A stretch of 64,000 bases of DNA, taken from the NCBI RefSeq assembly GCF_900403705.1, contig NZ_OUNR01000022.1, positions 62,001 through 126,000 on the forward strand. Direction: 5' to 3'. Source of the stretch: Nitrospira lenta. Lineage in GTDB: Bacteria > Nitrospirota > Nitrospiria > Nitrospirales > Nitrospiraceae. Below are positions 53,726 to 62,555 of this stretch, in pieces; the stretch's first letter is position 1; each line of letters starts with the position of its first letter. The notes under the pieces were generated by a model. The model made no database searches. It was given only the letters and a program-made list of their open reading frames with translations, and was not told the DNA's origin. A program made the translations under genes and the position numbers.

Positions 53726-54520
53726 TTAGTGCTCCTCTTTGGCCTCTCCCCCGTTCTCCTCATCTTTCCCTTCTGTTGGGACGGCAGCCTGAACGAGCGC
53801 ACTGAGAACCTTATTGAGAGGGGTATATTTCGAGGAAGTTCGTCGGTTGAGGAAATCCGCCATCAGGCTACCGAAGGTCAACCGCACGGCATCCTCCAGA
53901 AATACCGGATCCTGCGAGATCGCCTCACTTTCCAAAGCCGCTTCGGCCACAGAGGACCACATCAATTCGCCGCTCTCCACATCCCACAATTGGAGCGACA
54001 TCCGCACGGTGCTTGAACGAGTCTGCATGAGCCGGATATTGAATCCGGGAAATCGCGCACGATCAGTCATCGCCTGAGTGAAGGTGGCCAGGCGAGGCTG
54101 AAAAATGTATCGCACCCCCAGCGCCTTGCCGATTTTCCGAAGTGCGTCGCGATCGAGAAGATGGCTTGGCTCAGCATCCGCCCGCATCCGAATATATTCC
54201 GCCCCTAATCCCTGCGTATTGATCCCCGTGAGCGTGGCTTGCTCACCGATCACTTTCCAGTTCGGGATCAGCTTGCTGAGAATATCGCCAAGAATAGCTG
54301 ACATCCCCACCTCTGTCCCGCGGAGGCTGCGCATTGAGAGCGCCGGAAAAATCGCCACGGGCTTTTCATCTACCGGCACCTGATAGAACGACGCACCGAC
54401 GAGTGTAGAATTCGTACGAACCCGCCAGCCATAGAGCGATCCCTCACACCCCGTCGCACACATGAACAACAAAACCAGGCTCATGCCCGTCGATACTCTC
54501 ACACACCAGAGCTGTCTCAC
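53726..54520 (-). CDS. Lipoprotein, paralogue of 50758-51444
   Basis: A 264 aa lipoprotein with lipobox FMCATGCEG. The body repeats the paralogue's pattern: KPVAIFPALSM, ALGVRYIFQPRLATFTQ and VRMSLQLWDVESGELMWSS. The C-terminus is acidic (EGKDEENGGEAKEE), unlike its paralogue. The start is GTG 54520 with GGGGAGG 8 nt upstream; the ATG at 54538 would place that ribosome site inside the gene. Outer-membrane inner-leaflet location is likely. Confidence 0.78.
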   Translation of the reverse strand: MRQLWCVRVSTGMSLVLLFMCATGCEGSLYGWRVRTNSTLVGASFYQVPVDEKPVAIFPALSMRSLRGTEVGMSAILGDILSKLIPNWKVIGEQATLTGINTQGLGAEYIRMRADAEPSHLLDRDALRKIGKALGVRYIFQPRLATFTQAMTDRARFPGFNIRLMQTRSSTVRMSLQLWDVESGELMWSSVAEAALESEAISQDPVFLEDAVRLTFGSLMADFLNRRTSSKYTPLNKVLSALVQAAVPTEGKDEENGGEAKEEH

Positions 54521-54643
54521 CTTTGAATCCTCCCCCATGCGCGCCTGCGGTCCATACCGACGCGCTCACTGACTCAAATCGCCAAGCTCATTGCGCCCGC
54601 CATCTGTTAGATCCATGAGCAGCGGCTGCCCCCGAACGCGATG

Positions 54644-55225
54644 TCAGAACACCTTCGCAACCTGGGCGGCATGGATAAACCGGCTCATACAGTCGGCTGT
54701 TCCTGTGCGAATCAACATCCCGTCTTCCACCAGGATATTCGGCCCCTTCTGGACCGAGGTACAGTGCCATGAAAAGACGGTGTGCCCGGCCGACTGAACC
54801 GTATAGTCCGCCGCCAGCTCGAACGATCGATCCCCTCCGCTTGTCCAGTCCAGATAGAACCGTGTGAGGGTGCCGGACACGATGCGGTCACTCGATTCAG
54901 TGAGCCCATACCCAGACCGTCTTAGCTCCAGTCCAAGCGCGTCTGAGAAAAAGGCGCTGATTTCATGAACAAAGAATAGCTCGGTCTTGGCCGACGGGTT
55001 TGTTTCAACTTGACGCGGACGCACACGCTGCTCATCGGATGGTTGATAGCGGAACGGTGCGATCGTCACCGATCCTTGGCCTCTCAGTTGATTGGTCGGT
55101 TGATACTCTACGGACAGGATGCGCGCACAACCCGTCGCCGTCATGACGCAAAGCAAGAACCCGGCGATACATAGGCGGGAATTGCCTGAGCGAACAAATT
55201 TCCCTCGAATGATGTCTGGGATCAT
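54644..55225 (-). CDS. Lipoprotein with LptE/YajG-like features
   Basis: A 193 aa lipoprotein with lipobox VMTATGCAR near residue 37. The mature part starts with a beta strand SVTIAPFRYQPSDE and contains FFSDALGLELRRSGYGL and IVSGTLTRFYLDWT, a layout similar to YajG or LptE-like outer-membrane lipoproteins (weak resemblance). ATG 55225 was chosen with AGGGGA upstream; the frame to 55285 is less likely. Same strand as the flanking lipoprotein and barrel genes. Confidence 0.7.
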   Translation of the reverse strand: MIPDIIRGKFVRSGNSRLCIAGFLLCVMTATGCARILSVEYQPTNQLRGQGSVTIAPFRYQPSDEQRVRPRQVETNPSAKTELFFVHEISAFFSDALGLELRRSGYGLTESSDRIVSGTLTRFYLDWTSGGDRSFELAADYTVQSAGHTVFSWHCTSVQKGPNILVEDGMLIRTGTADCMSRFIHAAQVAKVF

Positions 55226-55334
55226 GGCGCACCGTTCCCCTGGAGCGCAGGAGCGAGAGGATACAACGCGGGTGATTCTATTCACCCCGCTCTAATTTTT
55301 CTACCAGACGCGGTTGCTACCACGTACCGTGGAT

Positions 55335-56285
55335 CTAGAAGCTCGGGAATATGTAGCGCACGCCGGCCTCGACATTCCAGTCATAGGCCCCCACAAGGTC
55401 CCGCCCGAAAATCCCGACACCCGGCCGGACAAATACCCCCCACCGTCCCACCATGCTCCGACCGACTTCGAATTCAAGGACCAGGCTGGCTTTCGCGTTC
55501 CGCTCCCAATCGATCTGCCACACCGTCTGCGCGACGCTCCACCACCGCGCCCCCCAGAACGAATTGATTTGCCCGGTGAACTTCGAGACATTCACGGACC
55601 TTCTAGCGGAATCGCCGCCGAGAGACATCTGTTGAGTGAATAACCCGATCAGGAAAGACTCCCAGAGGGGGAGAAATCTGGTCGTAGCGACGGTGGGACC
55701 GACCGTATACTTTCCGAGTCCCAATCCGGTCTCCGCGGCGGTCGGCATCGTCGAAATGACGCCGAGGAGGATCGCATATTCAGGCGTGTTATAGGCACGC
55801 CACCCGGCCGTGACGGCCACGTCACTGAAGCCTCGTGTGCTGGTGATCCCGGGACGGTTGGGATCGCTCCATTTCAAGAACGGCGCATCGAAGCGAAGCA
55901 ACAAGTTTTTCCGGAACGGCAGATCAACACGGGCGATGGTATCAATAGCCTGTCCCCCACTATGGAGGTTGTAGAATGAGGAAAATAGTTGCACTCGCCC
56001 CACAATGGCCGTGGGATCGGTTCCATACTTCGCCGCCAAGTTCCTGAGACGCTCTGCTTGATCCTGCTCCTCCGGTGTCACCAACTGAGGCCCCAGCCTG
56101 TGAAATAAGCCGCGTCTTGGATGGACGACAGCAGGCTCTGCTTCGGGACTGTCTAGCTCCGCCTGAAGGGCTGGCTCAAGCTCGCTCATCACTGGTGACT
56201 CAGGCGATGATTCTTGCCCCAGCCCGGTAAGAGGGCAGACCATAACCAGTGCCATCACCCCCGAAAGCCACACGCACACCTGCAC
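55335..56285 (-). CDS. Outer-membrane beta-barrel protein, paralogue of 58630-59643
   Basis: A protein of about 316 aa: signal peptide (VWLSGVMALVMVCPLTGLGQ), a Glu-rich linker, then a barrel of alternating strands beginning at TAIVGRVQLFSSFYNLHSGG and ending in aromatic-Phe (AGVRYIFPSF). It shares the order and wording of blocks with the paralogue (TAIVGR, GLGKYTVGP, SLGGDSARR, VGAYDW). The start is uncertain: GTG 56285 follows GGGG, and a GTG at 56384 extends it by 33 residues. Confidence 0.72.
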   Translation of the reverse strand: MQVCVWLSGVMALVMVCPLTGLGQESSPESPVMSELEPALQAELDSPEAEPAVVHPRRGLFHRLGPQLVTPEEQDQAERLRNLAAKYGTDPTAIVGRVQLFSSFYNLHSGGQAIDTIARVDLPFRKNLLLRFDAPFLKWSDPNRPGITSTRGFSDVAVTAGWRAYNTPEYAILLGVISTMPTAAETGLGLGKYTVGPTVATTRFLPLWESFLIGLFTQQMSLGGDSARRSVNVSKFTGQINSFWGARWWSVAQTVWQIDWERNAKASLVLEFEVGRSMVGRWGVFVRPGVGIFGRDLVGAYDWNVEAGVRYIFPSF

Positions 56286-56491
56286 GAAATCCCCGCGCGA
56301 TCTCTTCGTCTGGCCCCGACTTGCACAGATGACGTTCCATGCCTGTTCGATGCCGTCGCCTAAGTGAATACGCCAACTGATCACGTTACACGAATTCGAC
56401 TATCAGCAACGCTCGGAGGCTTCCTGGACGTTGAAGGACAGGCTCGTTGTGACAAACCGAGCTCCTTCCGCGTCCAACACCGGATGCCGCA

Positions 56492-56656
56492 TCACCACGA
56501 ATCGAACACCCATAGCATGTAGGTCTGGCCGATGGTGCCCTGAAATTTGGCTTCGGGACGCGGCAGGACTTCCTGCGCCTCTGCCGGCAGCGCGTACTGC
56601 GCGCCCACTCCCATTCCAAGGACGAGGAGCAGGATCATCTCGATCATTCGCCTCAT
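56492..56656 (-). pseudogene. Truncated arylsulfatase, N-terminus only
   Basis: A 54-codon frame with a perfect ribosome site (AAGGAGG, 6 nt before the ATG). Its product is a signal peptide (IEMILLLVLGMGVGAQYALP) followed by EVLPRPEAKFQGTIGQTY, a stretch I recognise as the conserved N-terminus of a class of secreted arylsulfatases. Translation then ends after MLWVFDSW. The catalytic part, including the CxPxR region, is absent. It lies next to the FGE gene, so an FGE-sulfatase pair may once have been complete here. Confidence 0.6.
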
Positions 56657-56692
56657 TGTTGACCTCCTTGTTCATTCAGTGCGATCAAACGA

Positions 56693-57907
56693 TCAGCGCG
56701 CGTCGCGCACCAGGCGAAATCCCACATGGTTCGTCCCGGTATCCGGTTCACCCTTGCCCCGGCCACCCGCGATGTAGCGCGCGCAATATTGATCGGTGCA
56801 GAGGAACGAGCCGCCTTTGTGAACTTTCTTTTTCACACCTGGTTCACTCGGATCGAAACTCTCCTCCGGCCCGTGCGGATTGCGTGCAAGCGGTCCCTGG
56901 GAAGCAAGCGCCTGATAGTAGTCATGGCGATACCAGTCGCTGGTCCATTCCCAAACGTTACCGGCCATGTCATAGAGTCCATAGCCGTTGGGCGGGAACG
57001 AGCCGACCGGTGCGGCAGCCGCGTGACCGTCTTCATTCGTATTCTTGTTCGGGAAATGCCCCTGGAAGGTGTTCGCCATGAACTGGCCGCCCGGGTTCAA
57101 CTCATCGCCCCAGGCATAGGGTTTCCGTTCAAGCCCCCCCCGCTGCGCGAATTCGAACTCGGCTTCCGTCGGCACGCGCTTGCCCGCCCATTTCGCATAG
57201 GCCTGCACATCTTCATATGCGATGTGCACGACGGGATAGTTCCCGCGATCCGTGATCGTGCTCTTCGGTCCCTCCGGCTGCCTCCAGTTGGCGTCCTTCA
57301 CGTAGCTCCACCACTGAAAGTGATCGTTCAGTTTCACGGCATGATCGGGCGGCGAGAAGACGACCGACCCGGCCACGAGATTTTCAGGTAACGCGCCGGG
57401 AAAATCTTCCGCGCGCGGCGCCTGTTCGGCGAGCGTCATATACTTAGTGGCCTTCACAAATTGCGCGAACTGGTTGTTCGTAACTTCGGTTTTGTCCATC
57501 CAGAATCCATGCACTGAGACCCGATGCCACGGCTGGGCATCAGGAAACTCCTCCGCACCCATCCAAAAGTCTCCGCCTGGAATCCAGACCATCCCCTCCG
57601 GCGCAGAGCCTGGAGGCGGCTGAACGGTTGTGCCTGGAGTGTCGTTGGCGGGCTGAACCATTCGGGTATTCGTCACGACCGGTTGCGCAGTGCCAGCCGC
57701 AATGCCACCGCCGGCCTTCGCAGCCGAGATACCCATGTCGCAGGTCATGCCGGGCGTCGAAGCCGGCGCCGCCGATGGACGAGTGCCGCCGGAAACAAAC
57801 CACCATCCCGCTAGTCCCGCGCACACACAGACCACTAACGCCGCGCCGCCACGCACCCAAGCCCTGTGCATCAATGGAGGCATACGAGTTCGCTCTGCTT
57901 CTTTCAT
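56693..57907 (-). CDS. Formylglycine-generating enzyme family protein, membrane-anchored
   Basis: A 404 aa protein with an N-terminal membrane helix (about residues 20-40), a low-complexity linker and a complete FGE-sulfatase domain (MVWIPGGDFWMGAEEF, TEVTNNQFAQFV, GYGLYDMAGNVWEWTSDWY). The active-site pair is present as GGSFLCTDQYCARY (Cys 370 and 375), which in true FGEs binds copper and oxidises the sulfatase Cys to formylglycine with O2. Many relatives lack these Cys, so this one is likely a real FGE. Target: plausibly the sulfatase at 51793. It would act outside the cytoplasmic membrane. Confidence 0.88.
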   Translation of the reverse strand: MKEAERTRMPPLMHRAWVRGGAALVVCVCAGLAGWWFVSGGTRPSAAPASTPGMTCDMGISAAKAGGGIAAGTAQPVVTNTRMVQPANDTPGTTVQPPPGSAPEGMVWIPGGDFWMGAEEFPDAQPWHRVSVHGFWMDKTEVTNNQFAQFVKATKYMTLAEQAPRAEDFPGALPENLVAGSVVFSPPDHAVKLNDHFQWWSYVKDANWRQPEGPKSTITDRGNYPVVHIAYEDVQAYAKWAGKRVPTEAEFEFAQRGGLERKPYAWGDELNPGGQFMANTFQGHFPNKNTNEDGHAAAAPVGSFPPNGYGLYDMAGNVWEWTSDWYRHDYYQALASQGPLARNPHGPEESFDPSEPGVKKKVHKGGSFLCTDQYCARYIAGGRGKGEPDTGTNHVGFRLVRDAR

Positions 57908-58087
57908 GGCTGCTTGCTACCCGGGGTTGCATCCTCGGCAAGAAAAGCCGGGGTCGGCGGTGCGGGATTCTTGGGATCTATGTCTGTGTGATCCACTGAC
58001 CAGCGGTGACATTCATACTGATCCTTCTGTTGCTGCTCATCGCCCTGTCACTTCTTACGGTACGCGAACATGTCGGTTTCCACAGAA

Positions 58088-58116
58088 GCAATACCGGCTA
58101 CAGTGAAGACTGTCAA
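58088..58116 (-). promoter_or_regulatory. Possible promoter upstream of the FGE gene
   Basis: On the minus strand: perfect TTGACA (58116-58111), 17 nt, TATTGC (58093-58088, weak). It lies in a 294-nt gap (57908-58201) in which I see no gene. Leader would be about 175 nt. Confidence 0.35.
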
Positions 58117-58201
58117 TAGACCGACCGCGGAATACGCTTCAGGTCGCACCTCCGATTGAGAAGGCTGAGGACTCTCATTCCCGAAACGGCTGATCCAGAA
58201 C

Positions 58202-58586
58202 CTACTTGGATTGAGGAGGAATCTTGTAGTGGAGCGCGGGCGATCTCGCCAACCCGGCGCCAAATTGCTGCACATTATCCACTCCGGCGTATACCGTGAG
58301 TCGCGCGCCTGGATCCGCAAAATCATTCTCTCTCCGGCAATCCCGGCGAACTTCCCCGTGCCGCTGACGATCATGAAGAGTCCCCGACAGCTCTCCAGAA
58401 GCTCCCCTGAGCACGTATGCCGCGCAAACAGCCGATCCCCCGCTTGCCCTGTGATGATGCAGCGCCCCTCCCGTCTCGGTTCCCTTCACGAAATTGCTCT
58501 CGACGGTTCCAGGACAGACGATGGAGACGGCATCCAACAAGCCCATGTACGCCTACTCTTCGCCGACTGGAACGCATAGTATTCAT
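58202..58586 (-). pseudogene. Frameshifted gene remnant
   Basis: A GGAGGGGGCGTTAG ribosome site precedes an ATG at 58586, but the coding signal then moves between three frames. One frame reads GLLDAVSIVCPGTVESNFVK, a second GRCIITGQAGDRLFARHTCS and MIVSGTGKFAGIAGE, and then the first resumes with ARLTVYAGVDNVQQFG to a stop at 58202. Joined, these make one plausible small secreted protein containing a VSGTGKFAGIAGE motif, seen in beta-barrel proteins of the allene-oxide-cyclase-like type. At least two frameshifts are needed, so it is probably dead unless these are sequence errors. Confidence 0.5.
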
Positions 58587-58629
58587 CTAACGCCCCCTCC
58601 CCTTGGGGTCTGGTGCGACCCAAACAGAC

Positions 58630-59643
58630 TCAAAACATATACCGAGCTCCAACTTGGGTAAACCAGTCATAGGCTCCGGGAACACCAGCACCCCACAATC
58701 CCACGGCCGGACGCAGCCACAAGCGGAAATGATCGCCCAGCTTTCTCCCGATTTCGAACTCCAGATTCATCGCGGTTTTGCTCTTCTGCGTCCAGTCGAT
58801 AAAGAGGTTCGGTTCAATGGTGGTCCACCAATCTTGTCTCCAGGGGGAGTCGAACCCGATTCTCACGCGACTGTAGTTGACGTCTCTCCTGCTGGGGTCG
58901 CCCCCGATAGACACGATGTGTTGGACCACGGGCTGCATAACAGAATTCAACCCGGCAAGTGGAATAGCCAGATGTACTCCCGGCCCGACCTGATACTTCC
59001 CCCGCCCCAAATCGGAATGGCTTGCGCTGGGCAAAATAATGTCGGTGCCCGCTAAGACCGTGAGTGCCGGTGTTTTCCAGACCTGCCCGCCGACTCGAAA
59101 AAAGATGTCCCCCAATCCCGACTGTGAGGATCTGCCTGTCGGATGAAAATCGAACCGGTGGGGCACATCGGCACGGAAAAGAAGCCGGCTCCCGATCGGA
59201 ACGGCCACGGAGGCAACGTGTTCCAGCTGAGCCGATCCGTCCCGCCTGTCGCGATACTCAGTCGAGAGCTGCGCCCGCCCCACAATGGCCGTGCCGTTGA
59301 TGCCGAGATCTCCGGTTCGCAGCTTCAGCAAACGGTCTGCCATCGTTGCGAGGGCTTCTCGCAGAGGCCTCCGCCGGGGCTCGACCTGAGGAATGTCTTG
59401 AGGCGCCTCCGGCGCAACCTCTGCGCCGGAGGCCTCTTCGGATCTTGCTTTTGTCGCTGAGTTTGTCAATGCAAGTGGAGGCGGCTGGGCGTTTGCGAGA
59501 CCGGATTCTTCCGGCAGGTCGAGATCCAGGTCCTGAGCGCGCACAGGCCATACGGTCATGCACGAGAAAAAGATGAAGATTCCCAGACTAACCAGGACCT
59601 GCCAGCCGGACGGCCTGCTCCAAGTAGAGACGTTGCGCTTCAT
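58630..59643 (-). CDS. Outer-membrane beta-barrel protein, paralogue of 55335-56285
   Basis: A 337 aa protein with a signal peptide (VLVSLGIFIFFSCMTVWPVRA), an acidic linker, then TAIVGRAQLSTEYRDRRDG, GLGDIFFRVGG, LGRGKYQVGPG and SIGGDPSRRDVNYS. It ends in Phe after VGARYMF, as in outer-membrane barrels. The paralogue carries the same blocks. ATG 59643 was chosen because the longer frame to 59892 overlaps the divergent TPR gene and adds non-protein-like residues. Substrate unknown. Confidence 0.8.
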   Translation of the reverse strand: MKRNVSTWSRPSGWQVLVSLGIFIFFSCMTVWPVRAQDLDLDLPEESGLANAQPPPLALTNSATKARSEEASGAEVAPEAPQDIPQVEPRRRPLREALATMADRLLKLRTGDLGINGTAIVGRAQLSTEYRDRRDGSAQLEHVASVAVPIGSRLLFRADVPHRFDFHPTGRSSQSGLGDIFFRVGGQVWKTPALTVLAGTDIILPSASHSDLGRGKYQVGPGVHLAIPLAGLNSVMQPVVQHIVSIGGDPSRRDVNYSRVRIGFDSPWRQDWWTTIEPNLFIDWTQKSKTAMNLEFEIGRKLGDHFRLWLRPAVGLWGAGVPGAYDWFTQVGARYMF

Positions 59644-59859
59644 ACGAGGTGCGGAAAGAGAGCCGCGTGATGGCGGATGCGAAGATGGGTACCATGAGCC
59701 ACAGGGCAACCGCAAGAGACGAATAGGGGAATTCCCGAGGCCAGCTCTCGATTTCCCAACGGCTTTCACGGTATTGTGCGACAGGCACTGACGTGGGGCG
59801 CGTTCTAGCACGGCCCCACACGGCTGAATGACCTGCCACAACCGGACATGAGGGAGACA

Positions 59860-61260
59860 ATGCCAGGACTCACCCGTCCGACAATCCGGCAACGACTGCA
59901 GTCCACCAGCCTTCTGGTTCTATTGGGCCTCTCCCTCTGGTTCCTCCCCACCGACTCCAACGCGCTCCTCATGGACGCACCAGCCTACAATGATATGGGC
60001 ATGGTGCAGCAGAGTAAGGGAGATCTAGACGGGGCCATTCAGAACTATCGTGAAGCCCTGAGACTCAAACCGGACTTTCCGGAAGCGATGTACAACCTGG
60101 GTGTCGCCCTCCAGGCCACGGGTGATTCGGACGGCGCCATCGCACAGTACCGCGCGGCCCTGACACTGACACCGAACGAACCGGATATCTATGCAAACCT
60201 CGGCAACGCGTTGGCTGCGACAGGAAACCCTGACGCAGCCAGCGAAGCCTACCGCACGGCGCTCCGGCTAGATCCCGGGCAGCCCGGCATACACTACAAT
60301 CTGGCCATCGCCTTAAAGGCGAACGGGGATATGGACGGCGCCGTGGCGGAGTATCGTGAAGCAATCAGGATGAAACCCGACGACGTGAGCGCCAGAAACA
60401 ACCTCGGCATTCTTCTCCAAAGCCAGAACCGCATCGATGCCGCAATCGAGCAGTACCGCGAAGCCGTGCGGGTGCAACCCAATCACGTAAACGCCCACTA
60501 CAGTCTCGGCACTGCGCTCCACACAAAAAATGAACTGGCTCTGGCCATTGCGGAGTATCGAACCGTCATCCGGCTTGATCCGCCCCATGTCGGCGCCCAC
60601 AACAACCTGGGAATCGCCTTGCAGGCGACGGGAGACCTCATGGGTGCGATCGCCGAGTATCAGGCTGCGGTCTCCCTCAAGCCTGACCATGTCAAAGCCC
60701 ATTACAATCTGGGCGTCGCTCTCCAATCCGTCCATAATTCTGACGGCGCCATCGCCGCGTTCAAAGAATCGATCAGGCTCCAGCCGGACTACGCCAACGC
60801 GCACCAGGGGCTGGCCGACGCCCTGCAGGAAAAAGGTGATCTCGTCGGCGCGATGGCGGAGTATCGAGCCGTGCTGCGCCTCCAGCCGACTCACGCGGCC
60901 ACACTGCTGAACCTGGGCGCGGCACTGCAGGCAACCGGCGATCTCGACGGCGCAATTGCGATGTACCGCCATCTGCTCGGCTTGCAGCCTGAGCGAGCTC
61001 GCGCCCGGTATAATCTGGGCGTGGCACTCCACGCCAAAGGCGACCTGGATGCGGCCATCGAACAGTACCGGACCCTGGTGAATCTCCGACAGGACTATAC
61101 GCTCGGGTTCTATGCATTGGGAGAAGTCTTGGCGCAGAAGGGACTGCGCAAGGAAGCGGCGGGAGCGTTCCGTGACTATCTTGCGAAAGAGAAAGATACT
61201 CCCGATACTCACCACCGCATTGAGCGGGTCCACGCCCAACTAAAGGACCTCGACAACTAG
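59860..61260 (+). CDS. TPR repeat protein, exported
   Basis: A 466 aa protein with an N-terminal signal or anchor (LLVLLGLSLWFLP, about residues 15-30) followed by an array of about 12 tetratricopeptide repeats of 34 residues. The units are nearly regular: each contains a LG.AL...GD..GAI..YR.A..L.P pattern such as NLGVALQATGDSDGAIAQYR. Such arrays scaffold protein complexes. AGGGAGACA precedes ATG 59860; an ATG at 59848 also exists. It is divergent from the barrel gene and convergent with the Slp-like remnant. Confidence 0.88.
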   Translation: MPGLTRPTIRQRLQSTSLLVLLGLSLWFLPTDSNALLMDAPAYNDMGMVQQSKGDLDGAIQNYREALRLKPDFPEAMYNLGVALQATGDSDGAIAQYRAALTLTPNEPDIYANLGNALAATGNPDAASEAYRTALRLDPGQPGIHYNLAIALKANGDMDGAVAEYREAIRMKPDDVSARNNLGILLQSQNRIDAAIEQYREAVRVQPNHVNAHYSLGTALHTKNELALAIAEYRTVIRLDPPHVGAHNNLGIALQATGDLMGAIAEYQAAVSLKPDHVKAHYNLGVALQSVHNSDGAIAAFKESIRLQPDYANAHQGLADALQEKGDLVGAMAEYRAVLRLQPTHAATLLNLGAALQATGDLDGAIAMYRHLLGLQPERARARYNLGVALHAKGDLDAAIEQYRTLVNLRQDYTLGFYALGEVLAQKGLRKEAAGAFRDYLAKEKDTPDTHHRIERVHAQLKDLDN

Positions 61261-61861
61261 TGCTCACAAGGAAACCGGCATCCGAACCGCCGTTGAAACG
61301 CAGCTGCGCTCAAAAGGCTATCAGCCGCCGCAACCGGACAACCTGACTTTTTGAATGAGGGAATATAATTGGGATCCACCTGCTCCCAGAGCTCGTCGTG
61401 CTCTCCGCTCATCCCCCAGCCCCGCACATAGAGGCGCGCCAGCACCGGCTCGATGCCAAGACGATGCTGGTCCATAACCCGCCCGACCACTGTCATACGG
61501 GCCAACGTCAATACTGAACAGACCGTTTTGTTTTCTCCACCACCACCCAGTAGGAGCCGGCTTCGGAGCCTTTCTGGATCGGCGGACGATGCGGAATATA
61601 ATCTTGGTCCAATGGCCGGTTCGTGACATGCAGCCGGAGGAATTGCGCATCCTCCTCTTCCTCAATGTACGCTCCCCCCAACATCACAACTTTTCCGCGA
61701 TACTGCTCCGAGTGGGCTACCAGCAGGAAAAGCGTCGTGCCGGGCTCTGCCATCCGTACATAATGCCGCGGGACCTTGACGCACTCCAACGGCAAGAAGG
61801 CGATACTGGAAACCATTGCCGCACACAGCGACCGGAGTGAAATCCGAGCTTTTCGAGTCAT
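61257..61861 (-). pseudogene. Split Slp-like outer-membrane lipoprotein gene
   Basis: The first frame (ATG 61861 to stop 61508, 117 aa) has a signal-like start, GKVVMLGGAYIEEEEDAQFL and RPLDQDYIPHRPPI, which resembles Slp-family lipoproteins, but its lipobox (LPLEC) is poor. A second frame overlaps the stop and continues ARMTVVGRVMDQHRLGIEPV and ARLYVRGWGM to a stop at 61257, which matches the expected C-terminal half of the same family. A single frameshift near 61510 would join them. The alternative is two small overlapping genes. Confidence 0.5.
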
Positions 61862-61995
61862 TGATGACGTCCGTTCATCACGATTCCTGATCCCTGCAAC
61901 CGGCGAGCCTACTGCAAGCGTCCGACAGTCCGGTGAGTCATGCGACCACCGCCGCATGGACAGCAGAGGGGCAAGTGAGGTAGAACCGTGCATCG

Positions 61996-62024
61996 TTGAC
62001 CCCGTGCTAGTCCTCACGTAACAC
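61996..62024 (+). promoter_or_regulatory. Possible promoter of the lipoprotein at 62047
   Basis: TTGACC (61996-62001), 17 nt, TAACAC (62019-62024). The -10 is weak. Confidence 0.3.
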
Positions 62025-62046
62025 TGACGTCGAAGAGGAGAGGGTG

Positions 62047-62472
62047 ATGAAGGAGTGGCTTCGTACATTGTCCTGCGGGATACTGCTGAGCGGAATGGCC
62101 GGATTGGCGGGATGCGCGCAGATCGAACCGCTGCCTCCCCCCCCGACAACCCCTTCGTCCATTGTGACATTCGAAAGCGCAGCGGGGAAGTGGAGTGGAA
62201 TATTGAGAGCGATACCAGTACTACGACATGATGATTGGGTGACATTGACGATAGGCGATGACGGATCATACGAGTTTGAGAGCGTGCGAGCGATCGGAAT
62301 CTTTCAGGGAAAGGGAACATTCACGATCCTGGATGGGAAGCTCAGCGCGGAAACCGATCGGGGATCATCCGTAGTGACACTCTATAAGGATAGCGGACGG
62401 CGCATGCTGAAGGTCGAGGCGACGACCAAGGATGGTGTGCAATACTCAGCTCAGTTGACCCCAACGAAGTAG
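62047..62472 (+). CDS. Small lipoprotein
   Basis: A 141 aa protein with a signal peptide and lipobox MAGLAGCAQ (Cys near residue 23). A Pro-rich linker (EPLPPPPTTPSS) is followed by a beta-rich domain (GKWSGILRAI, DGSYEFESVRAIGIFQGKG). GAGGAGAGG precedes the ATG; a GTG at 62044 directly before it is an alternative. Last gene before the tRNA-Phe remnant that marks the island end. Function unknown. Confidence 0.8.
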   Translation: MKEWLRTLSCGILLSGMAGLAGCAQIEPLPPPPTTPSSIVTFESAAGKWSGILRAIPVLRHDDWVTLTIGDDGSYEFESVRAIGIFQGKGTFTILDGKLSAETDRGSSVVTLYKDSGRRMLKVEATTKDGVQYSAQLTPTK

Positions 62473-62555
62473 CCTGTGCCGCTCATTTGGTTGCTCGCGC
62501 TCACTACAGCAGAAAGACACCAGCCGTTTCAGCTCGTGACAAAGAGCAACCATGG

